This document shows positions 1 through 12,600 of a stretch of DNA of 64,000 nucleotides, piece after piece. This stretch comes from Psoroptes ovis (lineage: Eukaryota; Arthropoda; Arachnida; Sarcoptiformes; Psoroptidae): NCBI GenBank assembly GCA_002943765.1, contig PQWQ01000004.1:3472001-3536000 (forward strand), read 5' to 3'. The translations under genes and the position numbers were made by a program. Within the stretch, counting starts at the first letter, position 1. Every line of letters starts with the position of its first letter. The notes under the pieces are model-generated. The model was not told where the DNA came from and did no database searches. It was given only the letters and a program-made list of their open reading frames with translations.

Positions 1-314
1 TTATAATACAATATACCATTTTCAAATGTGAATTGAATGGAATGGAATGAGAATGAGAAAACGAAAGAAATAATTTAACAAATGAATTCGATTTTGGTTT
101 TGGAAAATAATTGAAATAAATAAATAAATGAAACATTTAAGCTAATCGCATTTAATTAGATATCGTTTCATTATTGCCATTATTATAATTATTATTATTA
201 TTACCATAATCATCAATTATTATCATTTCAAATTTTACCGACAAACAAATAATATTAAACGACGACAATGACGACGACGACCACTGAGAAAAACAAAGCA
301 AAGAAAAAAAAATA

Positions 315-398
315 TATTAGGTTGTCCCATAAGTTCTTGCCGATTTTCCAATGATTTTCTACAATATAACCGACAAGAACTTATGGGACAACCCAATA
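315..398. mobile_element. Hairpin MITE copy 1 (mariner-like ends, loop class A)
   Basis: An 84-bp palindrome including TA at both ends. The left arm carries GTTGTCCCATAAGTTCTTGC and the right arm its near-perfect reverse complement, with an asymmetric centre of about 25 bp. The terminal TTRGGTTG-type ends and TA duplication resemble mariner elements. There is no coding capacity, so it would depend on a transposase encoded elsewhere. The centre matches copies 3, 5, 6 and 8 (class A). Confidence 0.85.
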
Positions 399-2405
399 AA
401 TAAACGATTGTAATTAGTGAATTTTGCTTAGCAGCAACAGCAGCAGCAGCAGCAACAAACAAACTTTGTTTATTTGTTTCGTAGCTTAGATTCTAACAAA
501 TTAATGATTTCAATATGATCGGTTTTTGCTGCTGCTGCTGTCTAATGTATGTCTAAATAAATAAAATTAATGAAATCGAAATGAAATTGGACGAAATTCG
601 AATGAATGAAACCTAATGAATTCAATTGAAACAATTAACTTAAACAACAAATCAGAGACCAGAGAATAAGCAACGAAATAAACTGTTGGAAACTGTCTTT
701 GAATCAATTTTTCGTAAAAACAATACGGGTGGAGAGAGAATAAGGTGCAAAGTTTTTTGTCAAATTTTGGTATTTCTCTGCTGCTGCTGCCATTGCAGAA
801 ACATGCGTATCCAATTATCAATATTATTTATTTATTTGATTTGATTTAATTGTGTGTGATGTGTGTGTGTCTGTATGTATTGTTTTACATTATACATCAA
901 CAAAATGAATGAATTAATAAATATATGAATATTATTGTTCAACAAACAAATAAACATAGCGAAATAAATTGACAGAAATTTACGAATTTTAATTTGATTA
1001 CGAATCATTTTTCAATGTGTAATCAAATAATATGTCATTATTCAATGTGTTTGTACTTTTTTTTTTTTTTTTTGTTCGTTTGTTTGTATGTTTGAAAGGT
1101 TTTCGTGAATGTTTTTTGAAATACATAATCATACGGATGATCATACAAATGAATGTGAAAACAAAATAAACGAAATAATAAACAAAATATTTGGATCATA
1201 AATAGAAAAATAGATGCGAAAAACTTTCAATTGTACATACATAGCTTATTTTTTGGTAGAATGAAACTAATGAAAACAATCAATGAATTATTGTGTTTGA
1301 TAATTGAATGATTGGCAACAGTTGAAAGAATGAACAAAAGAAACAAATTTCATTCAGAATATTATTTTATTCTTGGTTGAAGAAGAAAATAAGAAATAAT
1401 ATCTTAGAATTTATGTTTGTTCATTCACACAAGATTCATTGAAATATATATCTTCTTATTTTTATTTTTATTTTTTTTTGACACATAAGCTTCTACATCG
1501 ATGCAATGTCATTCATATGTCTTTGAAACAAGAAAAAAAACAGAAAAATTTATCCAACGTAAATATTGGACAAAAAAAAATTCTTTGATTCATTTTTTCA
1601 TACAATTACTTGGTTCATTTGTACACATATCAATCATAAATAATAATAATAATAATAATAATGAATAGCAATCAATGATAAACAATTGACCAAACAAATA
1701 AACTTTCATTTATTTATTTTTCTAGGGTTTAGGGTTTCCTCAACAATATCATATCAATATTCTAATCAAATCAAAGAAATTTATATCAAAGAAAACAAAA
1801 ATTATTGAATGAATAAATAAATGATGATAATAATAATCAAACATAATGAATACAACAGATAACAAATGAACCGGAACAAATAAACATGAAATTTTTCAAT
1901 TTTTTTTTAAATTAAAATGAATAAAGCGAAAACAAAGGGACGAATGCTGAAAATACCAATGAAGAAAAGAATAAGAATAATATAAACTTCATTCTGATGA
2001 AAAAATATAAATAAATTGAAGCTAATCAAGTTCAAACATTGAAATATAGAGTAATGATAATGATAATAACAGTTAACATTAATGATGCTAAACGATTAAA
2101 TTATTATTTTTTTTCTCTCATTCAAAACAATGAATGAATAAATGAATGAATGAATGAATGGAGAGAAATATTTGCAAAAATTCCATAGAATTTCAAATGA
2201 AATTCGAGGAGAAAAATTCGAGGAGAATCGAAGAAATAAAGAAACAAAGCAAAAAAAAATAATGGAAAATTATGAAGAATTGAATGAATGAATGAATTGA
2301 AGAATGTGTGTGTGCCTGATGTATTGTTTGTATGATTATTATTTTTTGGGCGAACAAAGCACAGAAAACAAAACAACTGGAAGAAAATGTATGGATAAAT
2401 ATATA

Positions 2406-2491
2406 TATTGGGTTGTCCCATAAGTTCTTGCCGTTTTTTTAGAAGTTTTTTTCATTTGAAAAACGGTAAGAACTTATGGGACAACCTAATA
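2406..2491. mobile_element. Hairpin MITE copy 2 (loop class B)
   Basis: An 86-bp palindrome with the same terminal inverted repeats as copy 1 and TA at both ends. The stem extends further inward (…GCCGTTTTT / AAAAACGG…). Its centre resembles copies 9 and 10 rather than copy 1, defining a second internal class. Non-coding. Confidence 0.85.
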
Positions 2492-3970
2492 TATTCACTC
2501 AAAAAAAAATGAAAATATATTGTCAATATTTATTTTTCTCATATAAAATAAATAAAAATAAATGAATAAATGTGAAGAAATTTATATTTTGATAATTTTG
2601 TTTCAAATTATTGCTTCATACATTTACTCACTTATTTATTTATTTATTTATATTTCTTCAGATATTTTACTTGGAAGAATTTATCATTGTTTATCGAATA
2701 AAAAACTTATAAATTCATTGATTTTTAAGAAAAAAAAAAAACAATTTCTTCATCTTTTTTTATATGCGCCACAATTTTTAATTGTCACGCTCGTATTATT
2801 AAAATATTTGAAATACTGACAGTAAATTTCTTTCTGTGTTTGTGTTTTTGGTGTGTGGGCTACTACTTGTTTCGTCTAATGAATTTCAATGTGTATGTAA
2901 AAATTAGTACTTTGAAAATGATGAAAATTGATGAAATAATAATAATAATTCATTAATAACTTGTCCGGAATTAAAAGTTTTTATTTAATTTTCTATTTTC
3001 TATTTTTTTTTGTTTTCACATCATGATTTCGTCGATTTCTATTTTTAAGCGAAAAATTATCATCATTGTTGATTCGGGTATTGGCTATTTTTTTTTTTTT
3101 TTTTGTTCGTCCATAAAGCAAAAAGTGGAAGTCAAAAATTCAAGAAGAGATTCAAGAACAGAAAGCATAACTCGAGAATTAAGCGATGAAATTCAATTGA
3201 TCAATCAAAATCAATCGATTTGATTTGAATCTCTGGATATTTGATTTTTTCATTTTTATTTCATTGTTTCGACCATTTAATCGTCTAATTTTTTTTTATA
3301 ACAAGAATTCTTTCATATGTTTCAAAATGTAATCAGTGGAAGCAAAATGGAAATGAATAAATGACTAAGAATTTATCATTGAGAGCGAAAAAAAAGATAA
3401 ATCAAAGAAATAGTAAAAAATCAAAGTTTTTAGCTGCAAATTCGTAGACATTAGACAATTGTAACACCAACAACAACAACAACAGCAATAGCCATTATAC
3501 GATAATAACAAACAATAAATTTACAATAAAAATAAATAAATAAATATAACGAATAAACAAATAATGAATAGTATTTTCAATTGAGATTCATTCAATCATT
3601 TCGAAATAATAATAATAATATTTCGAAAACATCAATAGTTTTATTTGATTTTTATTTCTTCAAGATTTTTTCTTTTTTTTTGCTTTTCTCTAGCCTCTCT
3701 TGTTCAATTGAAATTGTTCACAAGTTGAATAATTTGTTCAATTATTATCGACGATATTATCACAAACATTTTATTATTATTATTATTATTATTACAGCTT
3801 GCTTTTATTGTTTTTTTTTGTTTAATATTATCATTTTCTTTTGGTGAATAATGTCCACCAAATTTTGTCATAAAAAATGGCTAGAAATATATGAGAAATA
3901 AACATTTTTTTTGAATACATCAAAAAATAATGTTTGTCTGAGTTTAAGTATCGATATTTATAAAAAATAA

Positions 3971-3974
<4 letters not shown>

Positions 3975-4004
<30 letters not shown>
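3975..4004. repeat. (TG)n microsatellite
   Basis: About 15 uninterrupted TG units followed by GGGTGGGTGG. Simple repeat; any short reading frame across it is an artefact of the repeat. Confidence 0.9.
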
Positions 4005-4012
<8 letters not shown>

Positions 4013-5521
4013 GCTGGTGTGCAGCATTCAAAATACATTTTTATTTTTGGTGTGCATATTTTTGTGTACAAACATTTATTTATATCGGAAAAATATTTTC
4101 ATTTTTTCATTGATTCATTTATTTATTTATTTATTTTTGGTTGAAAATATAACATTATATAATACCATTACCATGATTACTTTGATTACTTTGATTATTT
4201 TGATTATTATTATTGTCATTATTTGTTAATGTTAAACATTATTAAATTCTGTATTGCTCAATATTTTTCAACCATCTTACATATTTTCATATTCATTCAT
4301 TCATTCATTTATCGCAATCTTGATCATTCTCATTTTTTTCGATATTTTATTTAGATTCTTCAAAAATACATTATCAAGATGATCATTATTATTGTTATTA
4401 CATGTCTATGACTATTCATTCTTATTGTTAGCGTTAGAGAATGAAATAGGAGAAAATTTCAAGTATTTAATACACAAACACACACTGATATAAGAGATTG
4501 TGCTTTAAGGAATATTTGTATAAATTACAAACAAAGAAAAAATTTTGAACAATTTTTTCTTGAGTATTTCTATAGATTTGAATAGATTGATAGATAAAAA
4601 TCAGAGATTATTTCTCATTATTCTTAGTACTAGCATTTATTATCATCATTTCAATGTGAAAATTCATCAATATAAGATGAATAAGAGATTGCATTAAGAA
4701 ATTTACATATTATTAAATGAAAAAAGTAGTATTATTTGAATTATTTTATTTTTTTCGTTGTTAATTGACTAATAAATATTAATGCATTTGATTATGTAAA
4801 TATTTTTCGAAGTTTCTCTTCAATTTTATTTCGATTCAAATTCATTAAAATTCATTCATTTCAACACCAAATTCATCTGAAATGTGTTTGAAAATGGTCA
4901 AAATGGAATTTGATTTCATTTATTCATTTTTTCTCATTTATTTTAAAATTCAATTGGATTTTTTTTTTCTCTCTTTCTATTCATTCTCGAAATTCAATCA
5001 AAATTTGAATTATATATTTGAATTTATTCATTCATTCATTCATTTATTTATTTTATTAATGTCTTTTCTCGATATATTTTTTTTCTTTATTTTTATTTTT
5101 CAATAAGAACAAAATAACTATGAGAAATAAATCAATTTTCATCAAATAAACAAACAAACAAACACACAGACAAACAAATACATTCATATATTTCGATATA
5201 TGTTGAGAAAAATAAATGAATAAATGTATTAAATTGAAATGTACATACACATTTTGCTTTTCTTTATTCGTCGCCATTTGGTCTTTGGGCCTCATTTTTT
5301 TTTCAAGATTTCTCAGGATTTCAATGTTTTTACTGTTTGACCATTTTTGTGTTTGTTTGATGGCTTGATGGGCGCTTGGCCTAAGCCAATGTCATTAACC
5401 AATGAAAAAAAAAATGGGAGAAAATTCAAGAGAAAACAAAGCAAAAATAAACGAAAACAACAACAAACTAAACAATTTCAACTAAGTAAACTAGATTTGT
5501 GAAAGTAAAAAGACCAAACAT

Positions 5522-5660
5522 CTAAAATACGAAAAAAACCAAAAACCAAAGTAGACAAAACATCTACGAAATACGAAAATACATTAAATGTCCATAGATG
5601 GATTTTCGTATTTCGTTCGTTTTTAAGGTTTTTGTTTTTTTAGTTTTTCGTACAATTTTC
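5522..5660. repeat. Long imperfect inverted repeat (hairpin)
   Basis: Perfect 14-bp core arms at 5567-5580 (CGAAATACGAAAAT) and 5602-5615 surround a 21-nt loop. The similarity continues outward imperfectly (A-rich CCAAAAACC tract against GGTTTTTG tract) to about 60 nt per arm. Not related to the GTTGTCC hairpin family. It could be a separate small MITE or a hairpin-RNA locus; nothing decides between them. Confidence 0.5.
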
Positions 5661-7317
5661 AATCTTTCGAATGGATTTATGGATTCTTTTCGAGCATTTT
5701 CATATGGGTTTGTTTTTTCTCTCTCTCTCTCTCACGGTATATGAATGTTTGTGCATTTGAAATGGTTTGAAAAATTGGTAAACAAAGAAGAAAAGTGAGG
5801 TTTTCATTCTATTTTTCGACAATAACAACATTATTATTGTTGCTGCTTGTTGTTGTTGTTGTTGTTGTTTACTGCTAATGCTTTTATTTTATTTTTATTT
5901 ATTTTATTTCATGTATTTTATCATTATTTTTCAAAATAATTTACGTCCATTCTCGTTCAAATTTTTATTTTTATCATTGAAATATACGTTCACGTTTACG
6001 TTTTTATTTATTTTCTTTATTTATTTATTTTTTATTTTTTTCATTCGATAATATTTACGTTCATTTTTTCCCATGTATTTTTATTATTAGTTGTGTGGTA
6101 TGTATGAAAGAATAGAATGAAATAATGACAGGCAAAAATTGCATCAAATTTTGTTTTGTTTCGAGGTAAAATTCGATATGTTTTTATTTGGTAATGTATT
6201 AAAATAAGTAAAGTTATAATGGAGAAAAATAAATAAATAAAATTCAAAAACAATGGAATAAGAATGAATAAATAAAACACTATGGATTTTGAAAAAAAAA
6301 ATATTGAAAATACATAAACTATAGTGGAAAATATTGTAAATAACGACAAGAATAAATGAGAATAAAAACAAAGGCAAACAAGCTTTAAATGAAATAAATT
6401 CTTCAAAATTATTTTGTATTATTTACTGAATATTTTGTATTAAGCTTGATCACAGAAAATTGGCAAATTTCAAACACAAAAATTTCACCCCTTAAATATA
6501 TTCAAAGAAACAAGGTCGAGTTTTCCTAAATAAAATTCAATGGGTGTGAAATCAAGGAGAAATGATTCATTTTACTTAAATCAGATACAAATAATTTCAC
6601 ACAAGTACCTACACACACACACACACACATGAACATGGCGAATGATACAGGGAATTCATGGGAAAAAATTTATCAATTCATTTTTTTTTTTTTTTTTTGT
6701 CATCCAAATATATTGGAAAATTGGAGAAAATATTTAAGAAAAATAAAAATTTCAACAAACAAAGATAGATAAAGACTGTTGAAAGATACCAGCAAAATAT
6801 CACATAAACAAAACTAAAATTGACAACAAAAAAAATTATTTTCAAAATAAAAGACACACTGAAAATTATCGGTAATGCATTATCGTTGTGAAATTGAAAC
6901 AATAAATAAACGATGATAATGATTGTGTGAAAGGTAATCATTTTCTTGTTGTTTTTATTATTTTAGAAAAAATTTCTTTTATCAAAATTTATATTGATAA
7001 TTCGTGTAAACGATGAACGATGAAAATTATTTTGTGAAAAGCAAGCAAATAACACACACACACACACATACACACACATCAAATAACCGAAGAAATAGCT
7101 TTCGACAAAAACAATTGATGATTATGATTATGATTATTATTTATTTTCATGGCTACTGTTCATTTATTATCATTATCATTATGACACAAGAAATGATGAC
7201 AATCATAATGGCGGATCATCATCATCATCAACAGCGAATGAAAAGACACTTTTGTACATGAAAATTTCATATTTTTATTTTTAAAAATCTATTTATGAAT
7301 AGACAGATATAAATAAA

Positions 7318-7321
7318 TAAA
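7318..7321. other. Candidate left target-site duplication (TAAA)
   Basis: TAAA directly precedes the 5' LTR and is repeated after the 3' LTR at 14422-14425. A 4-bp duplication is normal for Ty3/Gypsy-type integration. Because the flank is itself a TAAA repeat, the match is weaker evidence than usual. Confidence 0.6.
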
Positions 7322-7536
7322 TGTAATAGAAATGGTAGTTATTGATCTAAAGAGATGTTATTTAACATCATTAATTTTTAAATCGTTAGCTTAATGATGA
7401 TAATGTTTAGCTGATTACCATATTTGGCAAAAATTCCAATCTAATCACATTGGCTAAACATGCACATCATTATGATTTAAAGTAGTCAAAACATCCTCGA
7501 TTTAATTACCTTTCTATCACATTCCTTTCTCATAAT

Positions 7537-7600
7537 GTATATATTTTCCGTCATTTTAATCAAAATTGTCAATTTGTCAATTATGATTCAGTCAGTCGCT
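7537..7600 (+). promoter_or_regulatory. Candidate retroelement promoter (TATA-like plus initiator)
   Basis: GTATATATTT at 7537-7546 is followed by TCAGTCAGTCGC starting at 7588. TCAGT matches the arthropod initiator consensus that many errantivirus LTRs use as the transcription start. The spacing (about 50 bp) is longer than a typical TATA-to-start distance, so the initiator may act alone. Inferred only. Confidence 0.4.
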
Positions 7601-7638
7601 ATTTTCATCAAATGTTGTCATTATCATTTTTTTTGATC

Positions 7639-7644
7639 AATAAA
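7639..7644 (+). terminator. Retroelement polyadenylation signal in 5' LTR
   Basis: AATAAA, about 50 bp downstream of the proposed initiator, would mark the end of R. The same hexamer in the 3' LTR (14305-14310) would be the functional copy. Confidence 0.5.
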
Positions 7645-7755
7645 TAAAGTTTTTACAAAAAAAAAAACTTGTTGTTGTGTTATAAGTTTTATTTCGTGGA
7701 AAAAAAAAAAGTAAAATTCAACCAAAATTGCGTTCCCCATCACGTATATCTTATA

Positions 7756-7789
7756 AGCCAGCAAGATAACATTACAAAATATTAATAAG
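7756..7789 (+). other. Retroelement leader, expected primer-binding region
   Basis: Only 34 nt separate the end of the LTR from the Gag start codon. A primer-binding site normally begins TGG, pairing with the CCA end of a tRNA; no TGG occurs here (the stretch begins AGCCAGCAAG). The element may use an internal tRNA segment or another primer, or the true LTR edge may differ from the repeat edge. The leader is unusually short. Confidence 0.5.
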
Positions 7790-9676
7790 ATGAGTACCTC
7801 CGACGTTTTGACGAAGAATCTCCAGGAATTGGAGAAAGAGAAGCCAGTTATTAGGCGAATGATAACTGAAGTATTTAACCAAATTAACGAAAAAACGATT
7901 GATGCTTACGATTTGGTAAAGAAAACATTGGAATTAGCGAAGAAAGTCGCAGACTATCGAGCCAAATTCAAAGCATCAGCAGATTATGGACGTGAACATG
8001 GACTTCCGTTTGATTCCGAAAAATATGAATTGATCAATACAGATTATCATCAGAAACTTGATAAAATATACGAAGTGGCCGACAAAACAAAGCAGGACAT
8101 CAAAAAAATAAATATATTTGAAATGACCATCCAAGACGACGCAACTAAAGCTAGAAATGAACCAAGTAAGTCAAATATAACTAATCAACAAGTTCAACAG
8201 GAAACAATCACAATGACAACCGAAGCTGAACCAAAAACGATGCCTGAAAAATTTATTTTAAAAGAAATTGAAAAAATTAAACCATTTTCGGGGAAATTTT
8301 TAGATTTTCGGAAATTTTTCGAAAGTCTAACATCACTTTTAGACCTTAGCTGTTTACCCCCGCAACGAAAAATCGATATAATTGCTGAAAAATTAGATGG
8401 ACCAAGTCGACAACTTATAAATAGTATGGGCGATGAAGACGACTACGAGAAGGTCAAAACCATATTGCGTGAAAAATTTTATGATCCGTATGAAGTCGTA
8501 TTAAATATAGCTCAACAGTTAAGAAGTCTTCCAAAGTTGACAAATAATTTTGATATAATGGGTATGGAACGAATACTGGAAGATATAAAGAAAACTGAAA
8601 AATTAATGATAAAGGTTAATATTAATCCCGCTTACACGTATCAATTCAAAAGGATCATCTATCAAAAATTGACATATGAAATTATTAGTAAATTGGGTTG
8701 TGTTAGCGAAACCGATTTAAGTACCATTATCGAAGTATTGGAAAAAGAACATAAATTGGCTAGAAGTAGAAGGGAAGATCAGAATCTCTTTGATGATTTC
8801 CTGAATTGCAATCCAATTGTTAAAACAAGTCCACAGAGACAAAATACAAGGTCAACCTATTGTTATTTTTGTAATAATCCAACACATAAATCTATTGATT
8901 GCTACGCTAAAATACCGTTGAAAACCAAAAAAAATATAATTTGGGAAAAAAATTTATGCATCAGATGTTTAGAAAAAGGACATCGTATGAAAAACTGTAA
9001 TTCAAAACGAATATGTCAAATTTGTAAAAGTGGTCATCATGAAATTCTGTGCCAAACACCTCAGCAAGACAATCCAAGATGGACAAATCAATCTAATGTT
9101 AACAAAGGAAATTATCGATCGATTACGTCTCCACAAAGAAAGATGATTGAATACCCACAACGCCAATCAAATACACCAAGAACAAAAGTTAAAGAAAGTT
9201 ATGTGTGCGAAACCATGAATACAACAAGTAATGATATGAGGTCGCAAGTTCAACAAAATTCCGATACAAATGAAAGAAAAGAAATGAAAAATACAAAACC
9301 TGATGATTATGAAGTCCAGACAATGGAAGATGAGTTAATTGGTCTATCAAATTTAGAATCAAATATGCTCCACATGATGATGGCAAAGACGGAAACAACA
9401 GATATGGCTAAAAGAAAAGATTTGGAAGAACCAGTGGTAGTGAAAGCCCAAGTAAATAGTTTTGAACAAGAACTCATGATTGATAGCGGAGCAAACATCA
9501 GCTTCATAACACCAATGTATGTCAAAAAACTGTTGCTAAAAGAAAAACCATCAAACGAAAATATAATCACTCTGGGACCAAATGTTCATATAAAAGGCAT
9601 ATGTACGACAACAGTAAAAATTGAAAATATTGAACATGAAGTTAATTTTATGTGGTGCCGCATGAAAAAGATATAA
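7790..9676 (+). CDS. Retroelement Gag plus aspartic protease (first part)
   Basis: A 628-residue ORF starting at the first ATG after the leader. Residues about 1-120 are helical and charged. Residues about 150-340 resemble the DUF1759-type Gag region of BEL/Pao elements (an FSG motif then long helices). Three clustered cysteine/histidine knuckles follow: C358-X2-C361 with C371, C390-X2-C393 with H398 and C403, and C409-X2-C412 with HH, again the BEL/Pao pattern. Near the end is the retropepsin motif D565-S-G-A. The ORF stops inside the protease, where the sequence continues in the -1 frame from 9646. The product would assemble the particle and process the polyprotein. The domain reading is from motif recognition; the BEL-like assignment needs a profile search. 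Confidence 0.9.
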   Translation: MSTSDVLTKNLQELEKEKPVIRRMITEVFNQINEKTIDAYDLVKKTLELAKKVADYRAKFKASADYGREHGLPFDSEKYELINTDYHQKLDKIYEVADKTKQDIKKINIFEMTIQDDATKARNEPSKSNITNQQVQQETITMTTEAEPKTMPEKFILKEIEKIKPFSGKFLDFRKFFESLTSLLDLSCLPPQRKIDIIAEKLDGPSRQLINSMGDEDDYEKVKTILREKFYDPYEVVLNIAQQLRSLPKLTNNFDIMGMERILEDIKKTEKLMIKVNINPAYTYQFKRIIYQKLTYEIISKLGCVSETDLSTIIEVLEKEHKLARSRREDQNLFDDFLNCNPIVKTSPQRQNTRSTYCYFCNNPTHKSIDCYAKIPLKTKKNIIWEKNLCIRCLEKGHRMKNCNSKRICQICKSGHHEILCQTPQQDNPRWTNQSNVNKGNYRSITSPQRKMIEYPQRQSNTPRTKVKESYVCETMNTTSNDMRSQVQQNSDTNERKEMKNTKPDDYEVQTMEDELIGLSNLESNMLHMMMAKTETTDMAKRKDLEEPVVVKAQVNSFEQELMIDSGANISFITPMYVKKLLLKEKPSNENIITLGPNVHIKGICTTTVKIENIEHEVNFMWCRMKKI

Positions 9677-12600
9677 TCGCTTTAGGCAGGGATGCAATGC
9701 GAAGTTTTGGAATAAGTATTATTCCAGAAGATGAAAACAAATGGAAAGTAAAAATTAATATTGGTCAAGGTAAAGAAAAGGACGTTGAAGACCACGATAT
9801 AGGAAAATTATTGAAAAAGTACAAAGATGTTTTTGCTAAAAATAAAGAAGATATTGGATGTATAAAAAACGAAATGGCACAAATTCATCTATCAAATGAA
9901 ATACCGATCACATGCCGTCCTTACCCCTGTACAGCGATGGACCAGGAAATAATCGATAAAGAAATTGACCGGTTATTGAAAATGGATGTTATTGAACCAT
10001 CAAACTCACCATTCTGTTTTCCAATAGTACTGGTTGATAAGAAAGACGAAGGAAAAAAAACAAGATTATGTGTTGATTATCGAAAATTGAATGACGTAAC
10101 AATTGTAGAACATTATCCCATGCCGAAAATATCAGATATTGATGAACGCTTAATAAATTCGACGTATTTTACAACTTTAGATATTAGCCAAGGATACTAT
10201 CATGTGATGATAGATCCCGATGATCGTGGTAAAACAGGATTTGTGACAAAATACGACCAGTATCAATGGAAAAGACTCCCATTTGGATTAAAAAACGCTC
10301 CGATGATTTTCCAAAGAATCATATGGTCATTAATAAAAAGAAATAATCTACACATGTACTGTCACAACTATATTGATGACATTATTATTTTCTCAAGAAC
10401 AAAGAAGGAACATCTTACGCATTTGGATAATGTAATGAACGTTTTGTTGAAAGAAAATATAAAATTAAAATTGTCGAAATGTATCTTTGGTATGAAATCT
10501 ATTATATTTTTGGGACATAAGATCTCTGAACATGGAATCGCTCCATGCAAATCAAATATTGAAGCAATAATAAAAGCAGAACCACCTAAAAATTTGAAAG
10601 ATTTAAGGGGATTTCTTGGCAAAATCAATTATTACCATAAATTCATTCCGAATAGAGCGGAAACGACGTATTATCTAACGGAATTATTGAAGAAAAATCA
10701 GAAATGGGAATGGACCGAAAATCAACAAAAAGAATTTGAAAATTTGAAAAATTTGCTTATCAAAGAACCTATTTTAAAATTGTTCAATCCTGAATTGGAA
10801 ATTAAAATTTACACAGACGCAAGTTTAAAAGGTATTGGTGCAGTATTGAAACAAATTCATCCCAATGAACAAGAATATCCTGTCGCTTACTTTTCAAAAA
10901 AGTTGCTGCCATATCAACAAAGATATTCAGCATCTGAATTAGAATGCTTAGCAATTCTTGAAGCGGTAGAATATTGGCATTATTGGTTAGTTGGACAAAA
11001 TTTCACTATCGTTACTGATCACAAACCGTTGGAAAGCCTGAAAAAAATAAAAAAGCCGAAAACAAGGCTGTTCAATTGGGCTTTGCGGCTAAGCTCGTAT
11101 CAATTTACTATTGTGTACAGAAAGGGCGCTGATAATCAAGAAGCCGATTACCTCTCACGCCATCCGATCCATGATTTAGAAGAGATGGCCAAAGCTCCGA
11201 TGATCATGTTTACAAATCTTTGGGAAGATACTGATAAAATTATTGCAATTCAAAAAAATTATAATCCGAAACAGTTGAATAAATGCTATGAAAAAAATGG
11301 AATTATTTATCGAAAGAAAAAGAATTTTGAACAAATCTTCATCCCAAAGGCGGAAGCGGAAAACGAACTCAGAAGAATTCACCACGAATTTGGTCATATA
11401 GGTTCAGTCCATTTATACGAGCATTATTCCAGACGATATTACACCCCAGATATTATGAAGATCATTAAAAAAGTGGTGCAAAATTGTGAGGTGTGTAACA
11501 TCACCAAGAAAAACTCTTATCGTTTTGGATTTATGGGCCAAATAAGACCAGCGAAATTACCATTCGAAATCGTCCATATCGACACCATAGGAGGATTCCA
11601 GAGTTTTGGATCAAATAAACGATTTTTACATCTGGCAATCGATGCTTTTACAAGATTTATATGGATTATTTGTTCAAGGACGCAGACGGCAAAGGATATG
11701 ATAAATTTGGTCAAAAAAATTCAAAGCGTAACAAATCCAAAATTGATTATTGCTGACCAATACCCCGCGATAAAAGGAACCGAATTCAAAACGTACTTGA
11801 ATAAGAACAACATAAGTATTATGTTTATCCCGAGGGATCATCCTTCCAGTAATGGGATAGTCGAACGTGTAAACCAAACAATTTGCGATCGAATCCGTCA
11901 TAAAATATACGAAACATCTAGAGGAAAAAGGACGTTATCCTGGGCAACGCATGCTGCAAAAGCAGCTGAAGAATACAATAAAACCATTCATAGTGTCACA
12001 AAGTATTCCCCATTATTTCTGTTGACAGGGTATGATGCTGAAAAAATATTAGGACCGGAGGAAGTAGTAGAAGCACGAAAAATTGCTTTTCAAAATTCAA
12101 ATTTAATGCATGAAAAAAATAAGAAAAAATATGATGAAACAAGAAAAGAATTACCATTGGAAATAATCGACGAAGTGTATGTCTCCAAAGGAAACGCTTT
12201 GAACCGGAAAAAATTGGACGCAAGATTTGAAGGCCCGTTTCCAGTGGTCGATAAAGAAGGGAATACAATGCTGAAAATCCAGAAGAAGGGAAAATTAGAA
12301 AAAGTTCACATTTCCCAAGTCAAGCCAAAATTTCATCCGTTTAATATGGTGCTATTGACTTCACTAATGCTGATACACCTAGCTAATGGGAAATATGAAC
12401 CCTCCGTCGCAGATCCTATTGTTTGGGAAAAAACCGATCATACTATCACAAAAGAATTAGTTAATGCCTATTATTATATTCGTTTAGTAAATCCATGTAG
12501 TATCCTTAAAAGAACGGATAGACGTTTTGAATGTAACGCAAGATATGATTTCTGGATAATGGAAACAATAAATAAAAATTGCGATAAGATTAATATAACA

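Larger units (their letters stand above)
1..7317. other. AT-rich non-coding stretch
   Basis: No open frame here looks like a conserved protein. The stretch is built of AT-rich sequence, short tandem repeats (TAA, GAAT, TG, CA) and homopolymers. It contains two hairpin mobile elements (315-398 and 2406-2491), a TG microsatellite near 3975 and a long imperfect hairpin at 5522-5660. It could be intergenic or intronic; for example it might lie inside the last intron of the muscarinic receptor gene on the minus strand, whose TM7 exon was not found. Short exons without a recognisable motif could be missed by eye. Confidence 0.6.
7322..7755 (+). repeat. 5' long terminal repeat
   Basis: 434 bp, beginning TGTAATAG and ending CTTATA. 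Near-identical to 13988-14421: the only differences seen are A-run lengths (11 versus 12 near 7657, and 11 versus 10 near 7700). It does not end in the usual CA. It contains a TATA-like stretch, an initiator-like TCAGTC and an AATAAA signal, in the order expected for U3-R-U5. Confidence 0.95.

Noticed and set aside
1720..1740. TAGGGTTTAGGGTTT, telomere-like
   Set aside because: Only two units and not at a sequence end; likely chance.
2960..2985. TTGTCCGGAA-containing stretch resembling one MITE arm
   Set aside because: No partner arm nearby, so it cannot be called a copy.
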